DNA of 17,445 nucleotides from Candidatus Omnitrophota bacterium (GTDB lineage: Bacteria; Omnitrophota; Gorgyraeia; Gygaellales; Profunditerraquicolaceae). Position 1 is the stretch's first letter. Each line of letters begins with the position of its first letter. Location: the NCBI GenBank assembly GCA_028687205.1, contig JAQUAP010000024.1:1-17445 (forward strand), written 5' to 3'. The translations under genes were made by a program, and so were the position numbers. The notes under the pieces are model-generated. The model had not been told where the DNA came from. It was given only the letters and a program-made list of their open reading frames with translations, and did not search any database. Positions 1-6,811 of the stretch are shown piece by piece.

Positions 1-368
1 CGTAATTTTTCATCCTTAATGCCGTAATCTACATATTGCGCAGCGGATTTTAGGTTTTTACGCAGGGCTTCGATTTGCCTTTTAATGGATTTGTCTTTTG
101 GCAGGTCTAAATCGAATAGGGATAAGTAAAGCGGCTCTAAGGCAAAGCCGCTTAAGGCGTCATAAGGGCAGAAAATCCCCGCCATATCATTTAAGGGCAG
201 AAGTTGGATGATGGAATTATCCGTCTTAAGCGCCCAATCAAGCAGCGCCTTTAGGTCGCCCGTATCTCCGACGCCGAAACTATTTTTTGCATAAACCGAG
301 AATAAAGGAGCGAGGACCCCTGCCCTCTTCTTAACCAGAAAAGATTGTGGCTGGGTGGCAAGCGGCAT
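1..368 (-). CDS. malQ: 4-alpha-glucanotransferase (GH77, amylomaltase), N-terminal part only
   Basis: The first 122 codons of a gene that runs off the low-coordinate end of the window. The family moves alpha-1,4-glucan segments between maltodextrins or glycogen in the cytoplasm. The visible part carries the GH77 N-terminal pattern: RAGVLAPLFSVYA, then FGVGDTGDLKALLDWA (the 'GxGD.GDL' block), IIQLLPLND, and CPYDALSGFALEPLYL, which matches the usual SPYS..SAFALDPLY. The catalytic Asp and Glu residues would lie beyond the edge and cannot be checked. The ATG at 368 follows an in-frame TAA three codons upstream, so it is the earliest possible ATG. No clear Shine-Dalgarno precedes it. It begins 17 nt after the prepilin peptidase stop and is probably cotranscribed with it. 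The family call is firm; exact substrate preference is not visible. Confidence 0.85.
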   Translation of the reverse strand, partial: MPLATQPQSFLVKKRAGVLAPLFSVYAKNSFGVGDTGDLKALLDWALKTDNSIIQLLPLNDMAGIFCPYDALSGFALEPLYLSLFDLDLPKDKSIKRQIEALRKNLKSAAQYVDYGIKDEKL

Positions 369-385
369 ATAGATTTAAGGGTTGT

Positions 386-1192
386 TTAAGGAATTAAAAG
401 GCGTAATATCTTATCCGACCAGAATATGGAAATCAACGCTGCCAGAGATAAAAACGGGCCGTAGGGAATAGTGTGGTCTTTTTTGGTTAGCAGCGTGATT
501 ATCCCGATGACCGCGCCAAAAAATGGCGCGATGAAAAAAGTGACCAGTGTCCGCGGCGCGCCTAAGAACGCTCCGATCATGGCTAAGAGTTTGACATCCC
601 CCGCACCCATGGATTCGGTCTCCCCGTTTATAGGATGGTTTTTAAGCAGCTTGAAATAAACCAGGTCAAACAGCCAGCCGGTCAGATAGATGATGCCTGC
701 GCCGATAACAATGCCGAATAATGAGCTTAAGAGCGGCTTAAAACTAAAAGAGAGAGGATTTAAATTGAACCCCCTTACAGAGCTTAAGATAAACCCGACA
801 ATCAAACCGCCGACAGAAACCTCATCCGGGATAATCCTGTGTTTTATATCTATAAACGTAGCGATAATCAACGCGGATGCCAGGACTACGTAGAAGAAGA
901 AATTATAACTCAGTCCGTAGCGCGTAAAGAAAGCCAGGAAGAGGAGCGCAGTGAGCAGCTCTACAAGCGGATAACGCAACGATATTTTTTCTTTGCAGAA
1001 ACGGCACCTGCCTTTTAAAAGGATAAAACTTATAAACGGTATGTTATCATAGCCCGGGATACGCTTGGCGCACTTAGGGCAATGCGAACGCGGCCAGACA
1101 ACCGACTCGGATTTAGGCATCCGGTGGATGCAGACGTTCAAAAAACTTCCGACGACAGCTCCAAAAATAAACACGATAATTTTTCCGATCAT
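386..1192 (-). CDS. pilD: Prepilin peptidase / N-methyltransferase (type IV leader peptidase, A24)
   Basis: An integral membrane aspartic protease that cleaves the leader of type IV pilins and type II secretion pseudopilins and N-methylates the new N-terminus. The 268 residues show the full bifunctional layout. An N-terminal hydrophobic segment contains GSFLNVCIHRMP. A cytoplasmic zinc-type domain has two Cys pairs (Cys38/41 and Cys63/66, CPKC and CRFC), and several membrane segments follow. The two catalytic aspartates are in IDIKHRIIPDE (Asp115) and GAGDVKL (Asp199). Length is normal for the family. The ATG overlaps the aroE stop by 4 nt (ATGA) and is preceded by a GAGGAG-type ribosome site inside aroE. 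No pilin or secretion genes are visible nearby, so its substrates must be encoded elsewhere. Placement behind aroE looks incidental. Confidence 0.93.
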   Translation of the reverse strand: MIGKIIVFIFGAVVGSFLNVCIHRMPKSESVVWPRSHCPKCAKRIPGYDNIPFISFILLKGRCRFCKEKISLRYPLVELLTALLFLAFFTRYGLSYNFFFYVVLASALIIATFIDIKHRIIPDEVSVGGLIVGFILSSVRGFNLNPLSFSFKPLLSSLFGIVIGAGIIYLTGWLFDLVYFKLLKNHPINGETESMGAGDVKLLAMIGAFLGAPRTLVTFFIAPFFGAVIGIITLLTKKDHTIPYGPFLSLAALISIFWSDKILRLLIP

Positions 1193-2034
1193 AGTCTCCT
1201 CGCTCCTTTTTCTAATGCCCTGCGCATTACCTCCACGGGCGCTTTTTTAGGCGCTATCCACAGCTCCAGCGCCTCTACCCCCTGATAAAGAAGCATGCCT
1301 AAACCGTTGGCGTAAGGAAGATTGTTCTCTCTTGCCAATTTTAATAATTTTGTCTCCTGAGGGTTGTAAATCAAATCATAAACGAATAATCCGGGGTGCA
1401 GCATCGCCGGGTTTACTAAAAGAGGGTCTTCTTTTTTCATCCCTACCGGCGAGGCATTCACCAAAAGGTCCTTATCTTTTAAATTCAGCCCTTCAATGCT
1501 TCCCGCGGCTAAAAATTGTGTGCCGGTAAATTCCTGGTTAAATTTTTTCATCAGGCTCAAAGAGCGGAACTTATCGATATCATAGATGACTACTTCCTGC
1601 GCCTTCATTTTCCAGAGCGCAAAACAGACAGCCCGCGAAGCGCCTCCCGCTCCGATAATGGCAACCCGCTTAGGCTTTACCCCCAGCTCTTTCATATGCC
1701 GGATAAACCCCAGGTAATCGGTATTAAATAATTTCGGCTTGCCCTTTTTATCTATAACCAAAGTATTGGCCGCGCCGATAACCCTGACGGCGTTAGATTG
1801 ACAGCCGTCTATAAGCCGCAAGGCTTTTTCTTTGTAAGGAATGGTGATATTTAACCCGCGGATATTTTTCCTATTCAGGTTGGCTAAAAAAGGATTGAGT
1901 TCTTTTTCCTCTAAGGAAAATAACTTATACTTCGCTTTTATTTTCAGACGGCTTAATGCGGCATTGTGCATTAACGCAGAAAGGCTGTGTTTGACCGGGT
2001 TACCGATTAAACCGTAGACGCGGCTTTTATTCAT
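1189..2034 (-). CDS. aroE: Shikimate dehydrogenase, probably NAD(H)-type
   Basis: Reduces 3-dehydroshikimate to shikimate in the chorismate pathway (cytoplasmic). The 281 residues show the usual two domains. The substrate site is GNPVKHSLSALMHN (Ser17/Ser19), NITIPYK with catalytic Lys68, and NTD with catalytic Asp106. The dinucleotide fold is IIGAGGASRAV (about 126-136), followed by NASPVGM and NGLGMLLYQG. The segment after the second nucleotide-binding strand reads VVIYDIDKFRS, where NADP-dependent AroE has NRT. The Arg that holds the 2'-phosphate is absent and Asp152 is present, resembling the NAD-dependent quinate/shikimate dehydrogenases, so NAD(H) use is inferred. A quinate activity cannot be excluded. 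The ATG overlaps the leuA stop by 4 nt (ATGA) and its own stop overlaps pilD likewise. AAAGAG lies just upstream of the start. Confidence 0.93.
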   Translation of the reverse strand: MNKSRVYGLIGNPVKHSLSALMHNAALSRLKIKAKYKLFSLEEKELNPFLANLNRKNIRGLNITIPYKEKALRLIDGCQSNAVRVIGAANTLVIDKKGKPKLFNTDYLGFIRHMKELGVKPKRVAIIGAGGASRAVCFALWKMKAQEVVIYDIDKFRSLSLMKKFNQEFTGTQFLAAGSIEGLNLKDKDLLVNASPVGMKKEDPLLVNPAMLHPGLFVYDLIYNPQETKLLKLARENNLPYANGLGMLLYQGVEALELWIAPKKAPVEVMRRALEKGARRL

Positions 2035-3536
2035 TTACTCTTTAGTTTATTTACGGCGTCCAGGTATGCCCGTATGGCGGCTTCAATGATATCGGTGCTG
2101 GCGCCGCGGCCGCTGATAATGGAATCTTTTATTTTCAGCTTAAGGCTCACCCTACCCAGGGCATCCTTACCTGAGGTAACCGCCTCCAGGCGAAAATCTT
2201 CTAATTTTACCTTGTAGCCGGTGATTTTATCTACGGCCTTAAAACAGGCATCCACCGGCCCGTCTCCGGAAGAGACGCCGGGTATATTTTTTGCCTTTTT
2301 AATCAGGATGACTTTGGCTTGCGGCTTGATCCGGGTGCCGGAAGTAACCTCAAAACTATGCAACTGCCAAACCGGTTTAGCCACGCGGATTTCATCCTCA
2401 ACAATCGCCCTAAGGTCATCGTTAAAGATGGCCTTCTTTTTATCCGCGACCTCCTTAAAGCGCCCAAACGCCTTATTCAGCTGGCCTTCGTTAAGTTGAA
2501 AACCCAGGGACTTCAATCTGTCCCGGAAAGCGTGCCTGCCGGAATGCTTGCCGAGGACTAAACTGCTCTCGGCTATACCGACATCATGCGGGTCCATAAT
2601 CTCATAGGTAATCCTCTTTTTTAAAACCGCGTCCTGATGGATACCGGATTCATGGGCAAAGGCGTTTGCGCCGACAATGGCTTTATTGGGAGGCACGGCA
2701 AAATCCGTAAGCTTGCTCACCAGGTGCGAGGTGCGGAATATCTCTTTGGTATTAATATCCGTGTAAAAATCGCCAAAGACATCCTTGCGCGTCTTCATTG
2801 CCATAACGATTTCTTCCAAAGACGCATTACCCGCGCGCTCGCCGATACCGTTAATCGTGCAATGTACCTGGCGCGCTCCGGCTAAAACCGCGGAGAGTGA
2901 ATTGGCCGTAGCCAGGCCTAAGTCATCATGGCAGTGTATGGCCAGGACGGCTTTATCAATATTAGGGACATTGTTGCGGATATCGGTAATCAGGGAATAT
3001 ACCTCCTGCGGATAGCTGTAGCCGACCGTATCGGGGATATTTATCGTGCGGCATCCTCCGTCAATCGCCATTTCAACCATCCGGTAGAGAAAATCTCTTT
3101 CCGTGCGCGTAGCGTCTTCCGGAGAAAACTCAATATCGGAGCAATGTTTACGCGCCAGGCGGATAGAATCCCTGGCAATCCTTAAGATTTCGTCTTCCGC
3201 TTTCCTGAATTTATATTGCAGATGGATTTTAGAAGTGGCCAGAAAAACATGGACGCGCGGGTGCTTTGCCGGCTTTACCGCTTTTGCCGCCAGCATAATA
3301 TCCAGTTTTACGCAGCGCGCCAGCGCGCAGACAGCGCTTCTTTTAACCTTCTTAGCGATCGCCTTAACCGCCTCAAAGTCTCCGGTTGAGGCAACCGGAA
3401 ACCCTGCCTCAATGATATCCACTCCCAGCTTTTCCAGTTGGGCGGCTACCTCCATCTTCTGGAAGCTGTTCATTGAGGCGCCCGGCGCCTGCTCTCCGTC
3501 TCTTAATGTTGTATCAAATATAATAATCTTTTCCAT
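2031..3536 (-). CDS. leuA: 2-isopropylmalate synthase
   Basis: Condenses acetyl-CoA with 2-ketoisovalerate, the first committed step of leucine synthesis. The 501 residues contain the DRE-TIM catalytic barrel: FDTTLRDGEQAPG (7-19), metal-binding HCHDDLG (His201/His203) and NGIGERAGNASLEE (229-242). AHESGIHQDAVLK and VLGKHSGRHAFRDRL follow. The C-terminal regulatory domain (about 390-501) contains SSGDGPVDACFKA and ends with SGRGASTDIIEAAIRAY, so leucine feedback is probably intact. These features favour LeuA over citramalate or homocitrate synthase. The ATG lies only 5 nt beyond a long palindrome and has no recognisable ribosome binding site. leuB, leuC and leuD are not in the window. It takes the product of the ilv genes immediately upstream. 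Confidence 0.95.
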   Translation of the reverse strand: MEKIIIFDTTLRDGEQAPGASMNSFQKMEVAAQLEKLGVDIIEAGFPVASTGDFEAVKAIAKKVKRSAVCALARCVKLDIMLAAKAVKPAKHPRVHVFLATSKIHLQYKFRKAEDEILRIARDSIRLARKHCSDIEFSPEDATRTERDFLYRMVEMAIDGGCRTINIPDTVGYSYPQEVYSLITDIRNNVPNIDKAVLAIHCHDDLGLATANSLSAVLAGARQVHCTINGIGERAGNASLEEIVMAMKTRKDVFGDFYTDINTKEIFRTSHLVSKLTDFAVPPNKAIVGANAFAHESGIHQDAVLKKRITYEIMDPHDVGIAESSLVLGKHSGRHAFRDRLKSLGFQLNEGQLNKAFGRFKEVADKKKAIFNDDLRAIVEDEIRVAKPVWQLHSFEVTSGTRIKPQAKVILIKKAKNIPGVSSGDGPVDACFKAVDKITGYKVKLEDFRLEAVTSGKDALGRVSLKLKIKDSIISGRGASTDIIEAAIRAYLDAVNKLKSK

Positions 3537-3541
3537 CTTTA

Positions 3542-3609
3542 AAATAAAGGGGACGTTTCTATTTTTCTATGTCTTAGGGGACGGAAAAATAGAAACGTCC
3601 CCTTTATTT
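3542..3609. repeat. Palindromic element, copy 1 (ilvC-leuA spacer)
   Basis: A perfect 26-bp inverted repeat (3542-3567 with 3584-3609) around a 16-nt loop fills nearly the whole ilvC-leuA spacer. The arm begins AAATAAAGGGGACGTTTC. The loop holds another GGGGACG (3577-3583), which can pair instead with CGTCCCC at 3596-3602, giving an alternative 7-bp hairpin. The element starts 1 nt after the ilvC stop and ends 5 nt before the leuA start. The same arms recur at 8476-8545. A-rich outer left and T-rich outer right arms resemble a bidirectional terminator, but the T stretch is interrupted. A REP-like dispersed element is the alternative reading. No transposase is present in the window. Confidence 0.93.
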
Positions 3610-3610
3610 G

Positions 3611-4603
3611 CTATTTCTTCATCCAGGGCATCATTTCCCTAAGTTCTTTACCCACCTTTTCAATCAAATGATTGTCCCCTTCGCTGATAAGTTTATTGAA
3701 ATTCGGCCTGCCGTTTTCATTTTCCTTAATCCACTCGCGGGCGAATTTGCCGGATTTTATATCCTTCAAAATTTTCTGCATTATCTTACGGGTCTTCTGC
3801 GTAATGATCATCGGCCCGCGGGTTAAATCACCGTAACAGGCGGTATTGGAAACTCCCCGGCGCATACCGGAGATGCCGCGCTCCTGGATCAGGTCCGTGA
3901 TCAACTTTAATTCATGTAAAACTTCAAAATAGGCGATCTCCGGCTGGTATCCGGCTCCAACCAGGGTATCAAAACCCGCCTTGATTAATTCCGTGACCCC
4001 GCCGCAAAGCACTGCCTGCTCGCCAAAAAGGTCAGTCTCGGTCTCCTCTTCAAAAGTCGTCTCAATCACGCCGGCGGTCGTGGCCTTAATCGCCTTGGCG
4101 TAAGCTAAAGCTAACTCCTTGGCTTGTCCGGTCGCATTCTGATAGATGGCGATTAAGGAAGGCACGCCTTTACCCTCTTCATACATCTTTCTTACTAATG
4201 CGCCCGGGCCTTTCGGGGCGACCATAAACACATCCACATTTTTTGGGGGCTTAATCTGTTTAAAGCGGATATTAAAACCGTGCGAAAAACAGAGCGCCTT
4301 GCCTTTTTTTAAAGCAGGCTTTATCTCTTCTTTATAAACCTTGGCCTGCACATGGTCCTGGGTCAAGATCTGGATGATATCCGCAGCTTTGGCAGCTTCG
4401 GCCGCACTGACCGGGGTAAAACCATCGGCCTTGGCCTGTTCAAAATTAGGCGTGCCCGGCATCTCCGAAACCACCACATGCATCCCTGAATCCCTTAAAC
4501 AGAGCGACTGCCCCCGCCCCTGGATACCGTAACCGATGATCGCGATAGTTTTATTTTTAAGCAGGTTTAAATCCGCGTCCTTGTCATAATAAATCTTTGC
4601 CAT
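3611..4603 (-). CDS. ilvC: Ketol-acid reductoisomerase (class I), predicted NADH-preferring
   Basis: Isomerises and reduces 2-acetolactate or 2-aceto-2-hydroxybutyrate in valine and isoleucine synthesis; a Mg-dependent cytoplasmic enzyme. The 330 residues match the short class I form. The Rossmann motif is GYGIQGRG (24-31). Catalytic His108 is in SHGFNIRF, followed by VAPKGPG. Metal ligands are Asp191 and Glu195 in DLFGEQAVLCGG and Glu227/Glu231 in FEVLHEL. The loop that normally grips the NADPH 2'-phosphate (LRKGSKS-like) reads EMPGTPN at 47-53. Its Arg and Ser residues are lost and a Glu sits at the end of strand 2, as expected for NADH use; this is inference. A strong AAGGAGGA lies 7 nt before the ATG. 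The gene is separated from ilvN by a 68-nt spacer containing a hairpin. Confidence 0.96.
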   Translation of the reverse strand: MAKIYYDKDADLNLLKNKTIAIIGYGIQGRGQSLCLRDSGMHVVVSEMPGTPNFEQAKADGFTPVSAAEAAKAADIIQILTQDHVQAKVYKEEIKPALKKGKALCFSHGFNIRFKQIKPPKNVDVFMVAPKGPGALVRKMYEEGKGVPSLIAIYQNATGQAKELALAYAKAIKATTAGVIETTFEEETETDLFGEQAVLCGGVTELIKAGFDTLVGAGYQPEIAYFEVLHELKLITDLIQERGISGMRRGVSNTACYGDLTRGPMIITQKTRKIMQKILKDIKSGKFAREWIKENENGRPNFNKLISEGDNHLIEKVGKELREMMPWMKK

Positions 4604-4610
4604 TTCTTAC

Positions 4611-4618
4611 TCCTCCTT
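4611..4618 (-). promoter_or_regulatory. Strong Shine-Dalgarno of ilvC
   Basis: AAGGAGGA on the minus strand, 7 nt before the ilvC ATG. It is the best ribosome site among the ilv genes and stands just downstream of the ilvN-ilvC hairpin. ilvC translation therefore looks independent of coupling to ilvN. Confidence 0.8.
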
Positions 4619-4623
4619 GTCTA

Positions 4624-4671
4624 CCAAGACAACACCCGCGCAATTCCGATTAGCGCGGGGTGTCTTCTTGT
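4624..4671 (-). other. Long imperfect hairpin between ilvN and ilvC
   Basis: Read on the minus strand, the ilvN stop is followed at once by an imperfect stem of about 18-20 positions. Its core is CCCGCGC pairing with GCGCGGG around an 11-nt loop, extended by ACAAGAAGACA against TGTTGTCTTG with a bulge and a mismatch. No T-run follows, so it is not a standard intrinsic terminator. Possible roles are mRNA stabilisation, a processing site or partial attenuation before ilvC. Only the structure is seen; the role is inferred. Confidence 0.65.
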
Positions 4672-5145
4672 CTAGTTGCTGATTGCTAATTTACCAGTCC
4701 TCACCAATTCTTTTACTCCGAATTTATGCAATTCCTCCAACAGCGCCTTTATCTGTACATTATCCCCCACTGCCTCAATAATCGCGCTATCCCCTTTGTG
4801 CTGGATGATCTTGCCTACGTATTTATGAAAAACATTCTCTAATTTATTTTTATCTTTCGTTGAAAAATTTACCTTGGCTAAGATAAGCTCGCGGTCAAGG
4901 TGCTCCTTCTTGGTAAAATCCGTGACGGTGATTACGTCAATCAGCTTATTCAGCTGTTTTTTTATCTGCTCTAAGATCTTCTCGTCCCTGGCCTCCACCA
5001 CGATAGTCATGTAAGAAACAGTCGCATCAAGCGTCTCGGAAACCGCTAAAGAAGCGATATTATATCCGCGCGCGCTGAAAAGCCCGGCAATCCGCGCTAA
5101 AACGCCAAACTTATTTTCTACTAAGAGTGAAATAGTATGTTTCAT
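4672..5145 (-). CDS. ilvN: Acetolactate synthase small (regulatory) subunit
   Basis: Regulatory partner of IlvB; it raises catalytic activity and carries valine feedback. The 157 residues are a normal length for the IlvH/IlvN long form. An N-terminal ACT domain (about 1-75) contains NKFGVLARIAGLFSARGYNI. Asn11, Gly14 and Asn29 coincide with the valine-contact positions known from E. coli IlvH, so feedback inhibition is probably retained. The C-terminal domain has FSTKDKNKLENVFHKY and GDSAIIEAVGD. The ATG follows the ilvB stop after a single base (TAA-A-ATG) with no strong ribosome site, so it is probably coupled to ilvB translation. Confidence 0.95.
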   Translation of the reverse strand: MKHTISLLVENKFGVLARIAGLFSARGYNIASLAVSETLDATVSYMTIVVEARDEKILEQIKKQLNKLIDVITVTDFTKKEHLDRELILAKVNFSTKDKNKLENVFHKYVGKIIQHKGDSAIIEAVGDNVQIKALLEELHKFGVKELVRTGKLAISN

Positions 5146-5146
5146 T

Positions 5147-6811
5147 TTAAGCTAACCCGCCGATAAACTGGTTGATTGCCTGGCCTGCCGGCACCATCGG
5201 GAATACATTCTCTTCAGGCTCAACGCGAAAATCGATTAAAACCGTATTATCTATCTTCAACGCCTTTTCTAACGCCGGGCGCACTTCTTCTTTTTTAGCC
5301 ACGCAGATGCCTGCTGCGCCGTAACTCTCCGCTAACTTCACGAAATCCGGGCTGGTTATGCCGACCTGGGAATAGCGTTTCTTATAGAAAAGCTCCTGCC
5401 ACTGCCGCACCATCCCTAAATAACCGTTATTTAAAATCGCGACCTTTACATTGATCTTATTGGCGACGCAGGTCGCCAGTTCCTGGATATTCATCTGGAT
5501 TGAGCCGTCACCGGCAATATCAAAGACTACTCTTTGCGGGCAGCCCACTTTTACGCCCATTGCCGCCGGTAATCCAAAACCCATTGTGCCTAAGCCGCCG
5601 GAAGAAATAAAGGTGCGCGGCGCGGTGTATTTATACCATTGCGCCGCCCACATCTGGTTTTGCCCGACCTCGGTAGTAATAATCGCGTCCCCTTCGGTCA
5701 CTTCATAAATCTGTTCCACCACGTATTGCGGCTTAAGCCCGGCGTCATCCTTATAAGTTAAAGGGTATTTTTTCTTCCAGCCCTCAACGGTTTTTAACCA
5801 ATCGCCTGTAGCAGGCGTCTGTTTGATATCTTTCAAGAGCTCAATCAAAATATTCTTGGCATCCCCGACAATCGGGACATGCACGTTTACGTTCTTACTG
5901 ATAGAAGACGGGTCTACATCAATATGAATAATTTTCGCGTAAGGCGCGAAGGCATCCAGCCTACCGGTCACGCGGTCATCAAAACGCGCGCCTACCGCAA
6001 TAATCAGGTCGCTCTCCATAATCGCATGGTTTGCGTAGGCAGTCCCGTGCATACCCAGCATACCCAAGGCTAATTCATGGGTCGCAGGAAACCCGCCTAT
6101 GCCCATGAGCGTCCAGGTCAAAGGCGCGTTGAGTTTCTCTGCCAGCATCTTTAATTCTTTATGCGCCCCGGAAGTAATCACTCCGCCGCCGGCGTAGATT
6201 ATAGGCTTCCTGGCAGCCGCGATAAGCTTAGCTGCTTTTTTAATCTGGCCCGGATGGCCGAAAAGATTCGGGCTGTAACTGCGTATCTCGACATTTTGCG
6301 GCCAAATAAATTCCGCGTCCATTAACTGGATATCCGAGGGGATATCGATGAGTACCGGTCCCGGCCTGCCGGTTGAGGCAATATAAAATGCCTCGCGGAC
6401 TATCCGGGCTAAATCCTTAATATCCTTGACTAAATAATTATGCTTGGTAATCGGGCGCGTAATGCCGGTAACGTCGGCCTCCTGAAAGGCGTCGTTACCG
6501 ATTAAGAAAGTCTTTACCTGTCCGGTAATGGCGACCATGGGAATAGAGTCCATATAGGCATTGGCAATACCGGTAACCAAGTTTGTCGCTCCCGGTCCCG
6601 ACGTAGCCAGGCAGACCCCGACCTTACCGGTGGCGCGGGCATAGCCGTCGGCAGCGTGCGCTGCTCCCTGCTCATGGCGCGTAAGGATAAATCTGATATC
6701 CGAATCATATAAGCTATCAAAAATAGGCAGCACCTGTCCGCCGGGATAGCCGAACATTACTTCTACCCCTTCGCGCTTTAAAGACTCTAAAAGTATCTGC
6801 GCACCTTTCAT
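5147..6811 (-). CDS. ilvB: Acetolactate synthase large (catalytic) subunit
   Basis: ThDP-dependent condensation of two pyruvates, or of pyruvate with 2-ketobutyrate; the entry step of branched-chain amino acid synthesis. The 554 residues show the standard three domains. The N-terminal ThDP domain has GYPGGQVLPIFD, then RHEQGAAHAADGYAR with catalytic Glu47 and TSGPGATNLVTG. The FAD-binding middle domain has GMLGMHGTAYAN and GARFDDRVTG. The C-terminal ThDP/Mg domain is GDGSIQMNIQELATC (434-448) ending in ILNNGYLGMVRQW. The FAD region and the adjacent small subunit favour the anabolic enzyme over a catabolic AlsS. The ATG overlaps the ilvD stop by 4 nt (ATGA); AAGGGTG upstream may serve as ribosome site. 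Confidence 0.96.
   Translation of the reverse strand: MKGAQILLESLKREGVEVMFGYPGGQVLPIFDSLYDSDIRFILTRHEQGAAHAADGYARATGKVGVCLATSGPGATNLVTGIANAYMDSIPMVAITGQVKTFLIGNDAFQEADVTGITRPITKHNYLVKDIKDLARIVREAFYIASTGRPGPVLIDIPSDIQLMDAEFIWPQNVEIRSYSPNLFGHPGQIKKAAKLIAAARKPIIYAGGGVITSGAHKELKMLAEKLNAPLTWTLMGIGGFPATHELALGMLGMHGTAYANHAIMESDLIIAVGARFDDRVTGRLDAFAPYAKIIHIDVDPSSISKNVNVHVPIVGDAKNILIELLKDIKQTPATGDWLKTVEGWKKKYPLTYKDDAGLKPQYVVEQIYEVTEGDAIITTEVGQNQMWAAQWYKYTAPRTFISSGGLGTMGFGLPAAMGVKVGCPQRVVFDIAGDGSIQMNIQELATCVANKINVKVAILNNGYLGMVRQWQELFYKKRYSQVGITSPDFVKLAESYGAAGICVAKKEEVRPALEKALKIDNTVLIDFRVEPEENVFPMVPAGQAINQFIGGLA

Noticed and set aside
3542..3609. Simple Rho-independent terminator as the whole explanation of the palindrome
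   Set aside because: The stem is 25-26 bp, the T stretch is interrupted (CTTTATTT), and the arms are repeated identically 5 kb away, which a terminator alone does not require. A terminator role is still possible.
3103..3642. A 179-codon plus-strand open frame across the leuA start, palindrome copy 1 and the ilvC end
   Set aside because: It is a shadow of leuA that runs through the palindrome; no recognisable protein motif.
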